Shown here: one piece after another, positions 29,651 to 37,044 of the stretch
Numbering within the stretch: position 1 is the stretch's first letter
Layout: each line of letters starts with the position of its first letter
Assembly (NCBI GenBank): GCA_012729095.1
Contig: JAAYDU010000024.1
Location: 1-37,872 of the forward strand
Source: Methanobacteriota archaeon
Lineage (GTDB): Archaea; Thermoplasmatota; Thermoplasmata; Methanomassiliicoccales; UBA472
Direction: 5' to 3'
Length of the DNA: 37,872 nucleotides
Program-made: the position numbers and the translations under genes
The notes under the pieces: generated by a model
Seen by the model: the letters and a program-made list of their open reading frames with translations, nothing else
Told to the model about the DNA's origin: nothing
The model's database searches: none

Positions 29651-30112
29651 ATGAAAGCTTCCCGATTGGTGCTGGGTATAGGAAGTCCGTTGATATGCGA
29701 TGACGGTGTGGGATTCAAGGTCGTGGACGAGATCGCCGCCCTGAACATACCGGACCTGGACCTGGACCAGCAGGCGGTCAGCGGCCTGGACATCATCGAG
29801 ATCATGCTGGACTACAAGAAGGTGATCGTGGTGGACGCCATCGTCACCGAGAAGTACCCGGCCGGTACGGTCATGCAGCTTTTGCCTGAGGATTTCAAGA
29901 ACTCCCTGCACGGGACGAACCCGCATGAGGTGAACATACACATGGCCATAGAGCTGGGCAGGCGGCTGTCCCCTGACCGTATGCCCAAGGACATACACTT
30001 CGTGGCCGTGGAGGTCAACGATGTCTGGACCGTCACCGATGTGATGACCGAGGATGTTGAGAAGGCCGTGCCGACAGCGGTGCAGGCCGTGCTGAAGCTC
30101 CTTGAGGACTAG
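29651..30112 (+). CDS. Hydrogenase maturation protease (HycI/HupD family)
   Basis: 153 residues. Cleaves the C-terminal peptide of a NiFe-hydrogenase large subunit after metal insertion. Signature LGIGSPLICDDGVG near the N-terminus holds Asp17, with Asp62 (VVDAIV) and His92 (NPHEVN) as the other metal-sensing residues. No hydrogenase gene is in this window. TATA agttaataacc (29618-29628) is close to the ATG; a CCCGC-TTCG-GCGGG stem-loop (29634-29647) lies between them. It overlaps the convergent M16 peptidase by four bases. Stop is TAG. Confidence 0.92.
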   Translation: MKASRLVLGIGSPLICDDGVGFKVVDEIAALNIPDLDLDQQAVSGLDIIEIMLDYKKVIVVDAIVTEKYPAGTVMQLLPEDFKNSLHGTNPHEVNIHMAIELGRRLSPDRMPKDIHFVAVEVNDVWTVTDVMTEDVEKAVPTAVQAVLKLLED

Positions 30113-31401
30113 AAGTCCAAAGACTGCACCCGTCTTGCTGCCGCCTCCCCTTCCCGGTGAGGGGCGAGCATAACGGCGCACATCCTTTTCCTCTGGAATA
30201 TCTCGTTCGTAACCCGCATCACGTCCTCCTGATCTATCTTGCCGAACTCCGCGATGGTCGTCTCGGTGTCGGCGATGTCCCTGTTGAGCATGTAATGCTC
30301 GCCCTGCCAGTGCAGACGGCTGTCGGTGCTTTCCAGCTTTCGGACGAGCATGCCCTTTATCCAACCCTTGGCCCTGCGCACCTCGTCCTCCGTCGGCCCC
30401 TGGTCCTTGAAGGACGATATCTCCTTGGCCAGCGTCTTCATTACCAGATCGAGGTTCCCAATGGAGGCTGAGAAGAACGTGTCCACCATCCCGCAGTCCG
30501 TGTAGGATTGGGGAAATGTGCTGATGTGATAGACCAGCCCCTGTTCCTCCCGCACGGTCTGGTACAGTCGGGAGGACGTGCCGCCCCCCAATATGATGCA
30601 GGCGACCGTCAGCGCCTTGCGGGCCGGATGTCTGCCGGGCAGCCCGGGGAAACCGAGCTCCACATACGCCTGGTCCCCCTTTCGAGGGAACACCCTGGTG
30701 CATGATTTAGGAACGGGAGGGCTGCGGCGATCTTGCACCTTGGATGGAGAGAGAGCGTCGAACGTCCGCTCGGTCCAGGAGACCACGTCCTCCGCGGAGA
30801 CGTGACCGCAGGCCACCACGCACATGTTCGGAGGACGGTAATGGTCCTCGAAGAAGCTGCGAAGGTCCCTGGCCTTGATCCGCTCCACGCGGTCAGGGTG
30901 GCCGGTCTCGGGGTTGGCCATGGGATGCCCCTCCCACATGGAGCGGTCAAGGAGCACCCTGGAGTAGTCCTCGGGATCGTCCTCCAGCATACTTATCTCC
31001 TGCATCACCACCCCCCGCTCCAGCTCCACGTGTTCCTCATCGATGAGGGGGGCGGTCATCATGTCCGCCATCATCCCTTTCATCGCGTCGAAGGTCTCGT
31101 CCAGGGAGAACACGTGGAAGGAGGTGGACTCCTTGGTCGTGTAGGCGTTCATCTCGCCGCCAGCACCCTCCACCATGTCCGAGAACTGTTTGGCGTTGCA
31201 CTTCCGCGTTCCCTTGAACATTATGTGCTCGAGGAAATGGGCGGTGCCGCAGTTGTCCCTGTCCTCGTCACGGGAGCCCACGCAGTAGTTGACGGAGAGC
31301 GCCGCCGTCCGGGAAAGGGGTATCTCCTCCACTATCACTGGGATACCCGCTGAGGTACGATGCAGGCCTAACCCTGATCTCGTCACGCCCCTGGAACGCA
31401 C
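30109..31401 (-). CDS. M16-family zinc peptidase
   Basis: 430 residues, one full M16 unit of two related domains, as in bacterial processing-peptidase-like enzymes. The inverted zinc motif HFLEH is at 55-59 with the distal glutamate about 75 residues on (ELERGVVMQEI). The R/Y pair region near the C-terminal half (GGGTSSRLYQTVREE, LVYHIS) is intact, so both catalytic and substrate-binding halves are in one chain. Starts at GTG 31401 or GTG 31386; a TATA-like gatacaaaag is near 31415-31425. Substrates unknown; peptide degradation or precursor processing. Stop is TAG. Confidence 0.9.
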   Translation of the reverse strand: MRSRGVTRSGLGLHRTSAGIPVIVEEIPLSRTAALSVNYCVGSRDEDRDNCGTAHFLEHIMFKGTRKCNAKQFSDMVEGAGGEMNAYTTKESTSFHVFSLDETFDAMKGMMADMMTAPLIDEEHVELERGVVMQEISMLEDDPEDYSRVLLDRSMWEGHPMANPETGHPDRVERIKARDLRSFFEDHYRPPNMCVVACGHVSAEDVVSWTERTFDALSPSKVQDRRSPPVPKSCTRVFPRKGDQAYVELGFPGLPGRHPARKALTVACIILGGGTSSRLYQTVREEQGLVYHISTFPQSYTDCGMVDTFFSASIGNLDLVMKTLAKEISSFKDQGPTEDEVRRAKGWIKGMLVRKLESTDSRLHWQGEHYMLNRDIADTETTIAEFGKIDQEDVMRVTNEIFQRKRMCAVMLAPHREGEAAARRVQSLDF

Positions 31402-31479
31402 TTCGTGGATAATGGCTTTTGTATCGTTCCACCGTCAAGTATTAAGTCCATCACCTGCTTTTAAAGCCCGGTGAATCAC

Positions 31480-32241
31480 ATGAGCGAAGGCGATATTTTC
31501 ATACACGAGTACGATGAGGCTGATCTTGAGAACGGGATGGTGATCGTCGGGTTCCCAAGCGTGGGACTGGTCAGTTCCATCGCGTCCAACTTCATTGTCC
31601 GCACCATGAAGCTGGCTAGGAGGGCGGCCATAATATCCAAGCATTTCCCGCCCTTCACGATCATACACGAAGGGATACCCTCGCCGCCAGTGCGCATCTA
31701 CGCTGGTCAAAGGGACTGCGATAACAAGGGGGAGAGATGCGAGAAGCTAGCGGTCATCACCTGCGAGTTCATGCCCCAGCCCGATCTCATCAAGGAGCTG
31801 TCGAACGACATACTGGGATGGTGCAAGAAGAAGGGGATCGCCACCATACTCACCCTGGAGGGCATAAACATAGGCAACGAAAGCGAGACCACGGTCTTTG
31901 GTGTGGGCACGACTGAACGGACCAGGGAGATGCTCAAGACCTACGGTGTCAAGGACCTGCGGGAAGGCATGGTCACCGGGATATCAGGACTTCTGCTCTC
32001 GGAGGGGGAACGTTACCAGATGGATGTGATCTGCCTGCTGGGCTCTGCCCGCACCGACGTACCTGACGCAAGAGGTGCCGCCAACCTGCTGGAGGTGATC
32101 GGGGACATGCTTCCGGAGATCAAGCTGGACCCCGAGCCCCTGATAAAGGAGGCCGAACAGATCGAGAGCGAGATGCAGAAGGCCATGGAGTCCGTGCAGC
32201 AGCCGAAGAAGCCGGCGGAGTACTCCCGTCTGTACGGTTAG
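31480..32241 (+). CDS. PAC2-family proteasome assembly chaperone-like protein
   Basis: 253 residues. N-terminal ENGMVIVGFPSVGLVSSIAS motif, the SPPVRIYAGQRD segment and GISGLLLSEGE late in the core are typical of archaeal PAC2/PbaB-type proteins, which bind the proteasome or act as ATP-independent chaperones. The C-terminal 40 residues form a charged helix ending near SRLYG. ATG 31480 is preferred to the GTG at 31471: ggtga is five bases before it. TATA-like aagtattaag is at 31437-31446. Convergent with the CBS gene, three bases apart. Stop is TAG. Confidence 0.88.
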   Translation: MSEGDIFIHEYDEADLENGMVIVGFPSVGLVSSIASNFIVRTMKLARRAAIISKHFPPFTIIHEGIPSPPVRIYAGQRDCDNKGERCEKLAVITCEFMPQPDLIKELSNDILGWCKKKGIATILTLEGINIGNESETTVFGVGTTERTREMLKTYGVKDLREGMVTGISGLLLSEGERYQMDVICLLGSARTDVPDARGAANLLEVIGDMLPEIKLDPEPLIKEAEQIESEMQKAMESVQQPKKPAEYSRLYG

Positions 32242-32244
32242 ACG

Positions 32245-32748
32245 CTAGTGCTCGTTCATCGGGGCGACGGAGGGGGCCTTCGCCTCGAACACCTTCTTTC
32301 CGGCCAGGAAAAGCTCCAGGCTGGACAGTTCCCCTACCAGTCGCCCTTCCTTGTCCAAAACCGGCAGGTCGTTCAGGTGATCTTCGATCATGATCTTCAT
32401 GGCCGAGGAGAGCTTGGTGTCCCTGGTCACGGTCCTTCCCTTGACCATCACGTCCTCCGCTGTCTCCTTGAGAGTGTCCATCAGGAACCGTAAGAAGGAC
32501 AGGCTTCCATACTCCCTCACCCCCAGACGATATCCCATCAACCTCAGTACGGTCTCCGTGCTCACCGTCCCCAGGTACACACCTCCTGCATCGGTGACAT
32601 AGACCTTTCGAGACAGCGGGTTGGCCAGCATCTGGTCGATGATCGGGGCGATGGTGGTCCCAGTGCTCACCTGGCTGGGCTTGACCACCAGACTGTCGAA
32701 AACGTCGTCCACCAGCACGTCCTCGAACCTCTTCTCGCTCTTAGGCAT
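32245..32748 (-). CDS. CBS-pair protein
   Basis: 167 residues, essentially one Bateman module: CBS1 (about 15-72, ending GTVSTETVLRL) and CBS2 (about 97-150, ending GELSSLEL), separated by a linker containing LSFLRFLMDTLKE. No other domain. Such stand-alone modules bind adenosine nucleotides and regulate partners in trans; none can be named. Start ATG 32748 follows a weak promoter. Stop is TAG. Confidence 0.85.
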   Translation of the reverse strand: MPKSEKRFEDVLVDDVFDSLVVKPSQVSTGTTIAPIIDQMLANPLSRKVYVTDAGGVYLGTVSTETVLRLMGYRLGVREYGSLSFLRFLMDTLKETAEDVMVKGRTVTRDTKLSSAMKIMIEDHLNDLPVLDKEGRLVGELSSLELFLAGKKVFEAKAPSVAPMNEH

Positions 32749-32875
32749 GCGGGTTATTCTGCGTCAGTGATACATTACCGTTGCGGAGAGGGGGACCATC
32801 GCGCGACAGCTGGCTGGGCATTGAGGGCGTGAGGTGAAATGAATATATAGACGCTGTCGGCATACTGTGAGAGAA

Positions 32876-33382
32876 ATGGCTAAACGCCAGTTCGTTAAGA
32901 AGATCTGCCTCCTTGGCGATGGGGAGGTGGGGAAGACAAGTCTCATCCGACGTTATGTGCTGGATATTTTTGACGACCAGTACATTCAGACCTTCGGGGC
33001 CAAGATGACCAAGAAGGTCCTGGACCTTGAGTATGTGGAACTTCAGCTCAATATATGGGACGTGTTGGGCCAGAAGACCCATGGGACGCTGCACTCCAGT
33101 TATTACTTGGGTGCGAGCGGGGCGTTGCTCGTCTGTGACATGACCCGGCCGGAGACGCTTGAGCACCTGAAGCAATGGGCGACCGAACTGTTCGAGGTGT
33201 CCGGGGAGATACCCATCACCATACTGGGGAACAAGTGCGACCTGGAGATGAAGGTCGACCCGCTGGACCTGGAAAGCCATGCGTCGACGCTTGGTTGCCC
33301 GATGATGCTTACCAGCGCTAAGACGGGTCAGAACGTCCATGAGGCATTCCAGACCCTGAGCGAGAGGATCATGGAGGGATGA
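32876..33382 (+). CDS. Ras-superfamily small GTPase
   Basis: 168 residues with all G motifs: GDGEVGKT (14-21), switch I Thr (QTFGAK, about 39), WDVLGQK (61-67, retaining the catalytic Gln), NKCD (119-122) and TSAK (146-149). It resembles eukaryotic Rab/Ras more than bacterial Era-type GTPases; there is no C-terminal prenylation cysteine. The next gene, a V4R-DUF835 protein, starts one base after the stop, so the two are translationally coupled and may form a switch-and-sensor pair. ATG 32876 is chosen over GTG 32867 because TATA gaatatatag (32840-32849) is at near-leaderless distance. Confidence 0.92.
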   Translation: MAKRQFVKKICLLGDGEVGKTSLIRRYVLDIFDDQYIQTFGAKMTKKVLDLEYVELQLNIWDVLGQKTHGTLHSSYYLGASGALLVCDMTRPETLEHLKQWATELFEVSGEIPITILGNKCDLEMKVDPLDLESHASTLGCPMMLTSAKTGQNVHEAFQTLSERIMEG

Positions 33383-33383
33383 T

Positions 33384-34334
33384 TTGGGAAAGGACATGAA
33401 GCCCTTCTTCGTCATGCCCGGTTCGGCCCTGAAGGACCTACGAGAGGAGCTGCAGCTGCTGAACGGCAACGATGCCGGACGGACCATGGAACGATACGGC
33501 TTCCGGGCCGGTGTCGGGCTGGTCCGCACGCTGGGGCTGGAATGCGCCGACATGCAGGATGCCAAGGCCATCATAGAGCAGGTGTGGATGGAGACCGGGC
33601 TTTCCCGGATGAACATCGAGATGATCAACGAGACGGAGATCGTCATAACCTTCAAGGAGTCGGTGGAGGCCGACAACGGCTACCATTGCGACTTCACCCG
33701 CGGCTACATATCTGGGATAATATCCTCGCTTTTGCGCCGACGATACGACTCATACGAGGCGTCCTGCATCTCCGACGGGGCGGCGAAGTGCGTTCACGTC
33801 CTCACCCCGTCCACCACCTACCCGGCGGAGAGGGGAGAAATGTCCACGCGGGAGGAGCCCGGGCGCAGGTACATGCTGGAGCCAGGGACCTCCTATCTGG
33901 TGGAATCCTCTTCGTTGGATGCGGCATACCAGATGTACAGGGACCAGGTGGACGAGGGAAGCACCGGAATGGTTCTGGCCAGGGAATATCCGGAGAAGGT
34001 TCAGAAAGTGTACGGCATAGGACACGGGGCCATACTCTGGCTGTCCTACGAGCGGGGCAAGCGCTATGCCCGCGAGCCTACCGACATCCCCATGATATAC
34101 AGCGAGATCAAGAACTTCTTCGAGGCCAACAGCAGGGCGGTGGTGCTCCTGTCCGGCCTGGAGTATCTGATCAGCCAGAACAATTTCCTTAAGGTGCTCA
34201 AGCTGCTGCAGCTGCTGAACGACAACGTGTCGATGACCGGGTCCATGCTCATAATCCCGGTCGTACCTGAGGCTTTGAACCCCCAGGACGTGAAGATGCT
34301 GGAGCGGGAACTTAGGGTGCTTGAGGTGGAGTGA
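33384..34334 (+). CDS. V4R-domain plus DUF835 sensor protein
   Basis: 316 residues. Residues about 10-145 fit the V4R (4-vinyl reductase) domain, with the late YEASCISDGAAKCVH pair (Cys128, Cys136) and Cys102 as possible ligand residues for a small hydrophobic compound or metal. Residues about 168-316 form DUF835, a domain often attached to archaeal sensors. No DNA-binding part is present. TTG 33384 has GGAGG six bases upstream within the GTPase gene; ATG 33396 is an alternative. The context suggests GTPase-linked signalling (inference). Confidence 0.85.
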   Translation: MGKDMKPFFVMPGSALKDLREELQLLNGNDAGRTMERYGFRAGVGLVRTLGLECADMQDAKAIIEQVWMETGLSRMNIEMINETEIVITFKESVEADNGYHCDFTRGYISGIISSLLRRRYDSYEASCISDGAAKCVHVLTPSTTYPAERGEMSTREEPGRRYMLEPGTSYLVESSSLDAAYQMYRDQVDEGSTGMVLAREYPEKVQKVYGIGHGAILWLSYERGKRYAREPTDIPMIYSEIKNFFEANSRAVVLLSGLEYLISQNNFLKVLKLLQLLNDNVSMTGSMLIIPVVPEALNPQDVKMLERELRVLEVE

Positions 34335-34375
34335 GGGAATAACCTTAAATCGAGAATCGTTTTACATCAAAAAAT

Positions 34376-34846
34376 ATGAACCTAGTTCCTAAGAAGTTCT
34401 TTGTCACCCAGGGATCGGCCGTGAGCAAGGTCTCCGACCTCAACGCCTTCGATGAGGCCCTCATGAAGGCGAACATCGGCGAGCTGAACCTGGTGTCCGT
34501 CTCTTCCGTTCTTCCTATCGGCGCCAAGAAGGTGGCGGTGAGGGAACTGCCCATGGGCGCCATCACCCACACCGTCCTGGCCCAGATGAGGGGCGGGGAG
34601 GGCGAGATGATCTCCGCCGGGATCGCCTACGCCTTCCGCAAGGATGGGAAGGGCGGATACGTCGCCGAAGGCCACATGCACGGGACCAAGAAGGCCTTGA
34701 AGGAAGTGCTGGAGTGGAAGATGAACGAGATGTCCGCCCTTCGCGGCATCGAGCTCTCCCGCATCAACTACGCCATAGAGGAGCTCTCCATCCCCATGGA
34801 CCACTACGGAACCTGCCTGGGCGCCTTGGTGTTCGTAGAATACTGA
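34376..34846 (+). CDS. pdaD: Pyruvoyl-dependent arginine decarboxylase
   Basis: 156 residues. Makes agmatine from arginine, needed for polyamines and for agmatidine in tRNA-Ile2. The self-cleavage site is Ser43-Ser44 in LVSVSSVLP; Ser44 would become the pyruvoyl group, giving a 43-residue beta chain and a 113-residue alpha chain. GEMISAGIAYA and SIPMDHYGTCLGALVF complete the family pattern. TATA ccttaaatcg (34340-34349) sits about 30 bases before the ATG. The next gene starts within the stop codon (TGATG). Confidence 0.95.
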   Translation: MNLVPKKFFVTQGSAVSKVSDLNAFDEALMKANIGELNLVSVSSVLPIGAKKVAVRELPMGAITHTVLAQMRGGEGEMISAGIAYAFRKDGKGGYVAEGHMHGTKKALKEVLEWKMNEMSALRGIELSRINYAIEELSIPMDHYGTCLGALVFVEY

Positions 34847-35247
34847 TGTTCGCAGCCGTGGTCTGTCCCCGATGCCGGAAGGGCTTCGCGGTGGACCTGG
34901 AACATCGCACCTCCTCCTGTCCGCACTGCGGACGGCAGGTGCGCACCCGCCGGATGAAAACCCATTTTACTTCCAATTCTGCATCACTGACCGCCCTGGC
35001 CGTGGCCGAGCTGAACACCAAGGGCAGGGAGCTGAAGGGGTTCCATGGCAAGCCTGTCGCGGATAGAAGGCCGCCCGTGTTCAAGCAGCCCTCCCTGGAG
35101 GACTTGGCCAAGGAGCTGGTCGAGTTCGACCTGTCCGACCTGGAGAGGGCGCTGGAGGGAAGGATGGACGCCGAGGAGGCCCTGCGGCGGCTGATTTCTT
35201 CCGCTTTCGTGTACGAGTGCTCCCCGGGACGGTACCGGATCGCCTAG
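34846..35247 (+). CDS. Zinc-ribbon protein coupled to arginine decarboxylase
   Basis: 133 residues. N-terminal zinc ribbon C7-x2-C10 and C25-x2-C28 (VVCPRCRKGF, SCPHCGRQV), then a basic linker and a C-terminal helical region (about 85-133) ending in a small winged-helix-like YECSPGRYRIA. It fits the DUF5817-type archaeal zinc-ribbon proteins, of unknown role. It overlaps the pdaD stop by one base, so expression is linked. RNA or DNA binding is a reasonable guess. Stop is TAG, overlapping the convergent transglutaminase gene end by four bases. Confidence 0.75.
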   Translation: MFAAVVCPRCRKGFAVDLEHRTSSCPHCGRQVRTRRMKTHFTSNSASLTALAVAELNTKGRELKGFHGKPVADRRPPVFKQPSLEDLAKELVEFDLSDLERALEGRMDAEEALRRLISSAFVYECSPGRYRIA

Positions 35248-36308
35248 AGGTCCTCCCTGGCGATCAGCGCGCTCAGGGTCACGGTCTCCCCGCTCTCCTC
35301 GTAGTCGACCATGTTCCATTCCTCGTTCACGTAGGGCATGGGGGAGGAGTTGGGCATGGAGTACCGTATGTGATAGTAGGCGTTCCTCAGGTCGTCAGCG
35401 TCGCCAGTATCGGTGTACTCGCAGAACAGGAACGGCATCCACACCAGGAACCTGTCGTTCACGATGTCTATGATGACCTCCGACCCTCCGTCCTCGGTGG
35501 GCATGAACATCTGCACCCACGCGTGGCCGCCAAGTATGTCGTTGTTCTTGTCGTATATGGAGCCCAGCTGCAGCCATGCGGGCACCCCGGCAGAACGGGC
35601 CAGCGCGCAGAACAGAATGGACTGGTCATCGCAATCCCCCTTCCTTTCCTCGTAGGTATCAAGAGAGGACAGGGGGCCGTCGGTCGATGGCCAGATGTAA
35701 TAGTCCACGTTATCGTCCACCCAGTCGTAAATGGCCTTGGCGATGAGGTACACGTTCTCCTCGTCCCCCACTATTTCCTCCCTCAGCGCCTCGATGGCGG
35801 GATCGTCGACAACTATGCGCCACTGGTCGTCCAGGTAGCTGTCCAGGTATCGTTGCGGAATATCGTCCCTGTCCAGAACGCTGTCCTCGTCAAGGTTCCA
35901 GACATGCAGCTTCTGGGTCACCTCGATGCTGACGGTGACCGTGAGGGCGCCTTGAAGGTTCTGGCCCTCCCATACCATGGTGTCGTACGTTCCGTTGTCC
36001 CACAGTTCATCATAATGAGGTGATGCGGTGAGCCGCTCCACCTTTTGAAGGTATATGCCATCCTCGACCACGCTCACCGGCTTGGGCAGGTCCAAGTGAT
36101 AACTGGTCACCTCGCTTCCGCTGGCATCGATGGTCAGGGTACGTTCGATCTCCATATGGACCTCGTCCGGGTAATGTGGGGAGAAGGGGTCCACCAGATA
36201 TTTTCTGAGAAGGTCCTGGGTGGGGGGCATTAGCAGCAACAGCACGACGACCAGTACAACGGCCACCACCAACAGCATCTTGCCAGCGTTTCGGCTACGT
36301 TGGGACAC
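35244..36308 (-). CDS. Membrane-anchored transglutaminase-like protein
   Basis: 354 residues. An N-terminal signal anchor (MLLVVAVVLVVVLLLL, about 11-27) faces the rest outside the cell. A beta-rich region (45-135) is followed by a transglutaminase/protease-like core with Cys226 (GDCDDQS), His262 (GGHAWVQ) and an Asp near 281 (IDIVNDR), the catalytic triad of that fold. It could cleave or crosslink surface proteins or peptides. GTG 36308 is about 27 bases from TATA-like gaatgattta; ATG 36278 is a possible start just before the anchor. It follows a PrsW-like gene. Stop is TAG. Confidence 0.85.
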   Translation of the reverse strand: MSQRSRNAGKMLLVVAVVLVVVLLLLMPPTQDLLRKYLVDPFSPHYPDEVHMEIERTLTIDASGSEVTSYHLDLPKPVSVVEDGIYLQKVERLTASPHYDELWDNGTYDTMVWEGQNLQGALTVTVSIEVTQKLHVWNLDEDSVLDRDDIPQRYLDSYLDDQWRIVVDDPAIEALREEIVGDEENVYLIAKAIYDWVDDNVDYYIWPSTDGPLSSLDTYEERKGDCDDQSILFCALARSAGVPAWLQLGSIYDKNNDILGGHAWVQMFMPTEDGGSEVIIDIVNDRFLVWMPFLFCEYTDTGDADDLRNAYYHIRYSMPNSSPMPYVNEEWNMVDYEESGETVTLSALIAREDL

Positions 36309-36334
36309 GGGCGATGCACCGAGTTCTGGCTAAA

Positions 36335-37018
36335 TCATTCTTTCGCCCTTTGCATCGCCTTCAATGCGTCCCTGACCACCGAGGGGAGCAGGTGACGGTG
36401 CACCTGGACATAGTAATAGGCGACCAGCAGGGTAGCTACGGCGAGCGTGGCGATGCCCCAGTCCAGCCCCATGAAGAAGGGGACCATGAGCATGTTGAAG
36501 GCCACGTGGACCAGGCCAGCGTGAGCGAAGTATCCCCACGGTTCGCCCCTGGCCACCCCCGTGCCGATGAGCGTCGCCGTGGAGGCGTGCAGGAACACGA
36601 ACTGCATGGCGATCAGCATGATCAGTATCCAGCCGTAGACGTGGTCCAGTACGGATATGCTTTGGAATATCGCCCCGAAAGCCGTGGTGCTGCCTATACC
36701 CAGGCCGAAAGACAGGGCATAGAAGGACGTGTCGAGCTTCATCTGGAATCGGGGAATGTTGAGGATTATCAGTTTCAACAGCGGCTCAAGTACAGCGAAT
36801 ATGAGGGCATAGAGCACGAACTCCATGGGGAACCAGGAGCGAACGCTGTAAGTGATCACCCCGATGACCATTCCGACGGCCAGCATAAGGAACAGCTTGC
36901 GGTCGTCGAAGAAGGGGCGTTCCACCTTGGGATAGGTGTAATCCCTCAGCGTCCAGAACATCAGGGCCAAGGCCGGACCTACGCCCAGTGCCGCGGCCAA
37001 CATCATAGTCCAATCCAT
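36335..37018 (-). CDS. PrsW-like polytopic membrane protein
   Basis: 227 residues with seven or eight transmembrane segments. The segments FAVLEPLLKLI, ALSFGLGIGSTTAF, FVFLHASTATLIGTGVARG and LVHVAFNMLM recall the four motifs of PrsW-type intramembrane proteases, where glutamates and histidines form the active site, though the classical EE pair is reduced here to one Glu. It could therefore be an inactive relative. Ribosome site ggag precedes the ATG. It lies between a PAPS-reductase-family gene and the transglutaminase-like gene on the same strand, probably one operon. Confidence 0.6.
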   Translation of the reverse strand: MDWTMMLAAALGVGPALALMFWTLRDYTYPKVERPFFDDRKLFLMLAVGMVIGVITYSVRSWFPMEFVLYALIFAVLEPLLKLIILNIPRFQMKLDTSFYALSFGLGIGSTTAFGAIFQSISVLDHVYGWILIMLIAMQFVFLHASTATLIGTGVARGEPWGYFAHAGLVHVAFNMLMVPFFMGLDWGIATLAVATLLVAYYYVQVHRHLLPSVVRDALKAMQRAKE

Positions 37019-37044
37019 GTCCGGGTCGCTCCACTTCCCTTCGG

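Noticed and set aside
32741-33676. A 311-codon minus-strand frame over the GTPase gene
   Set aside because: The plus strand contains a complete GTPase with all G motifs; the minus frame has no recognisable domain.
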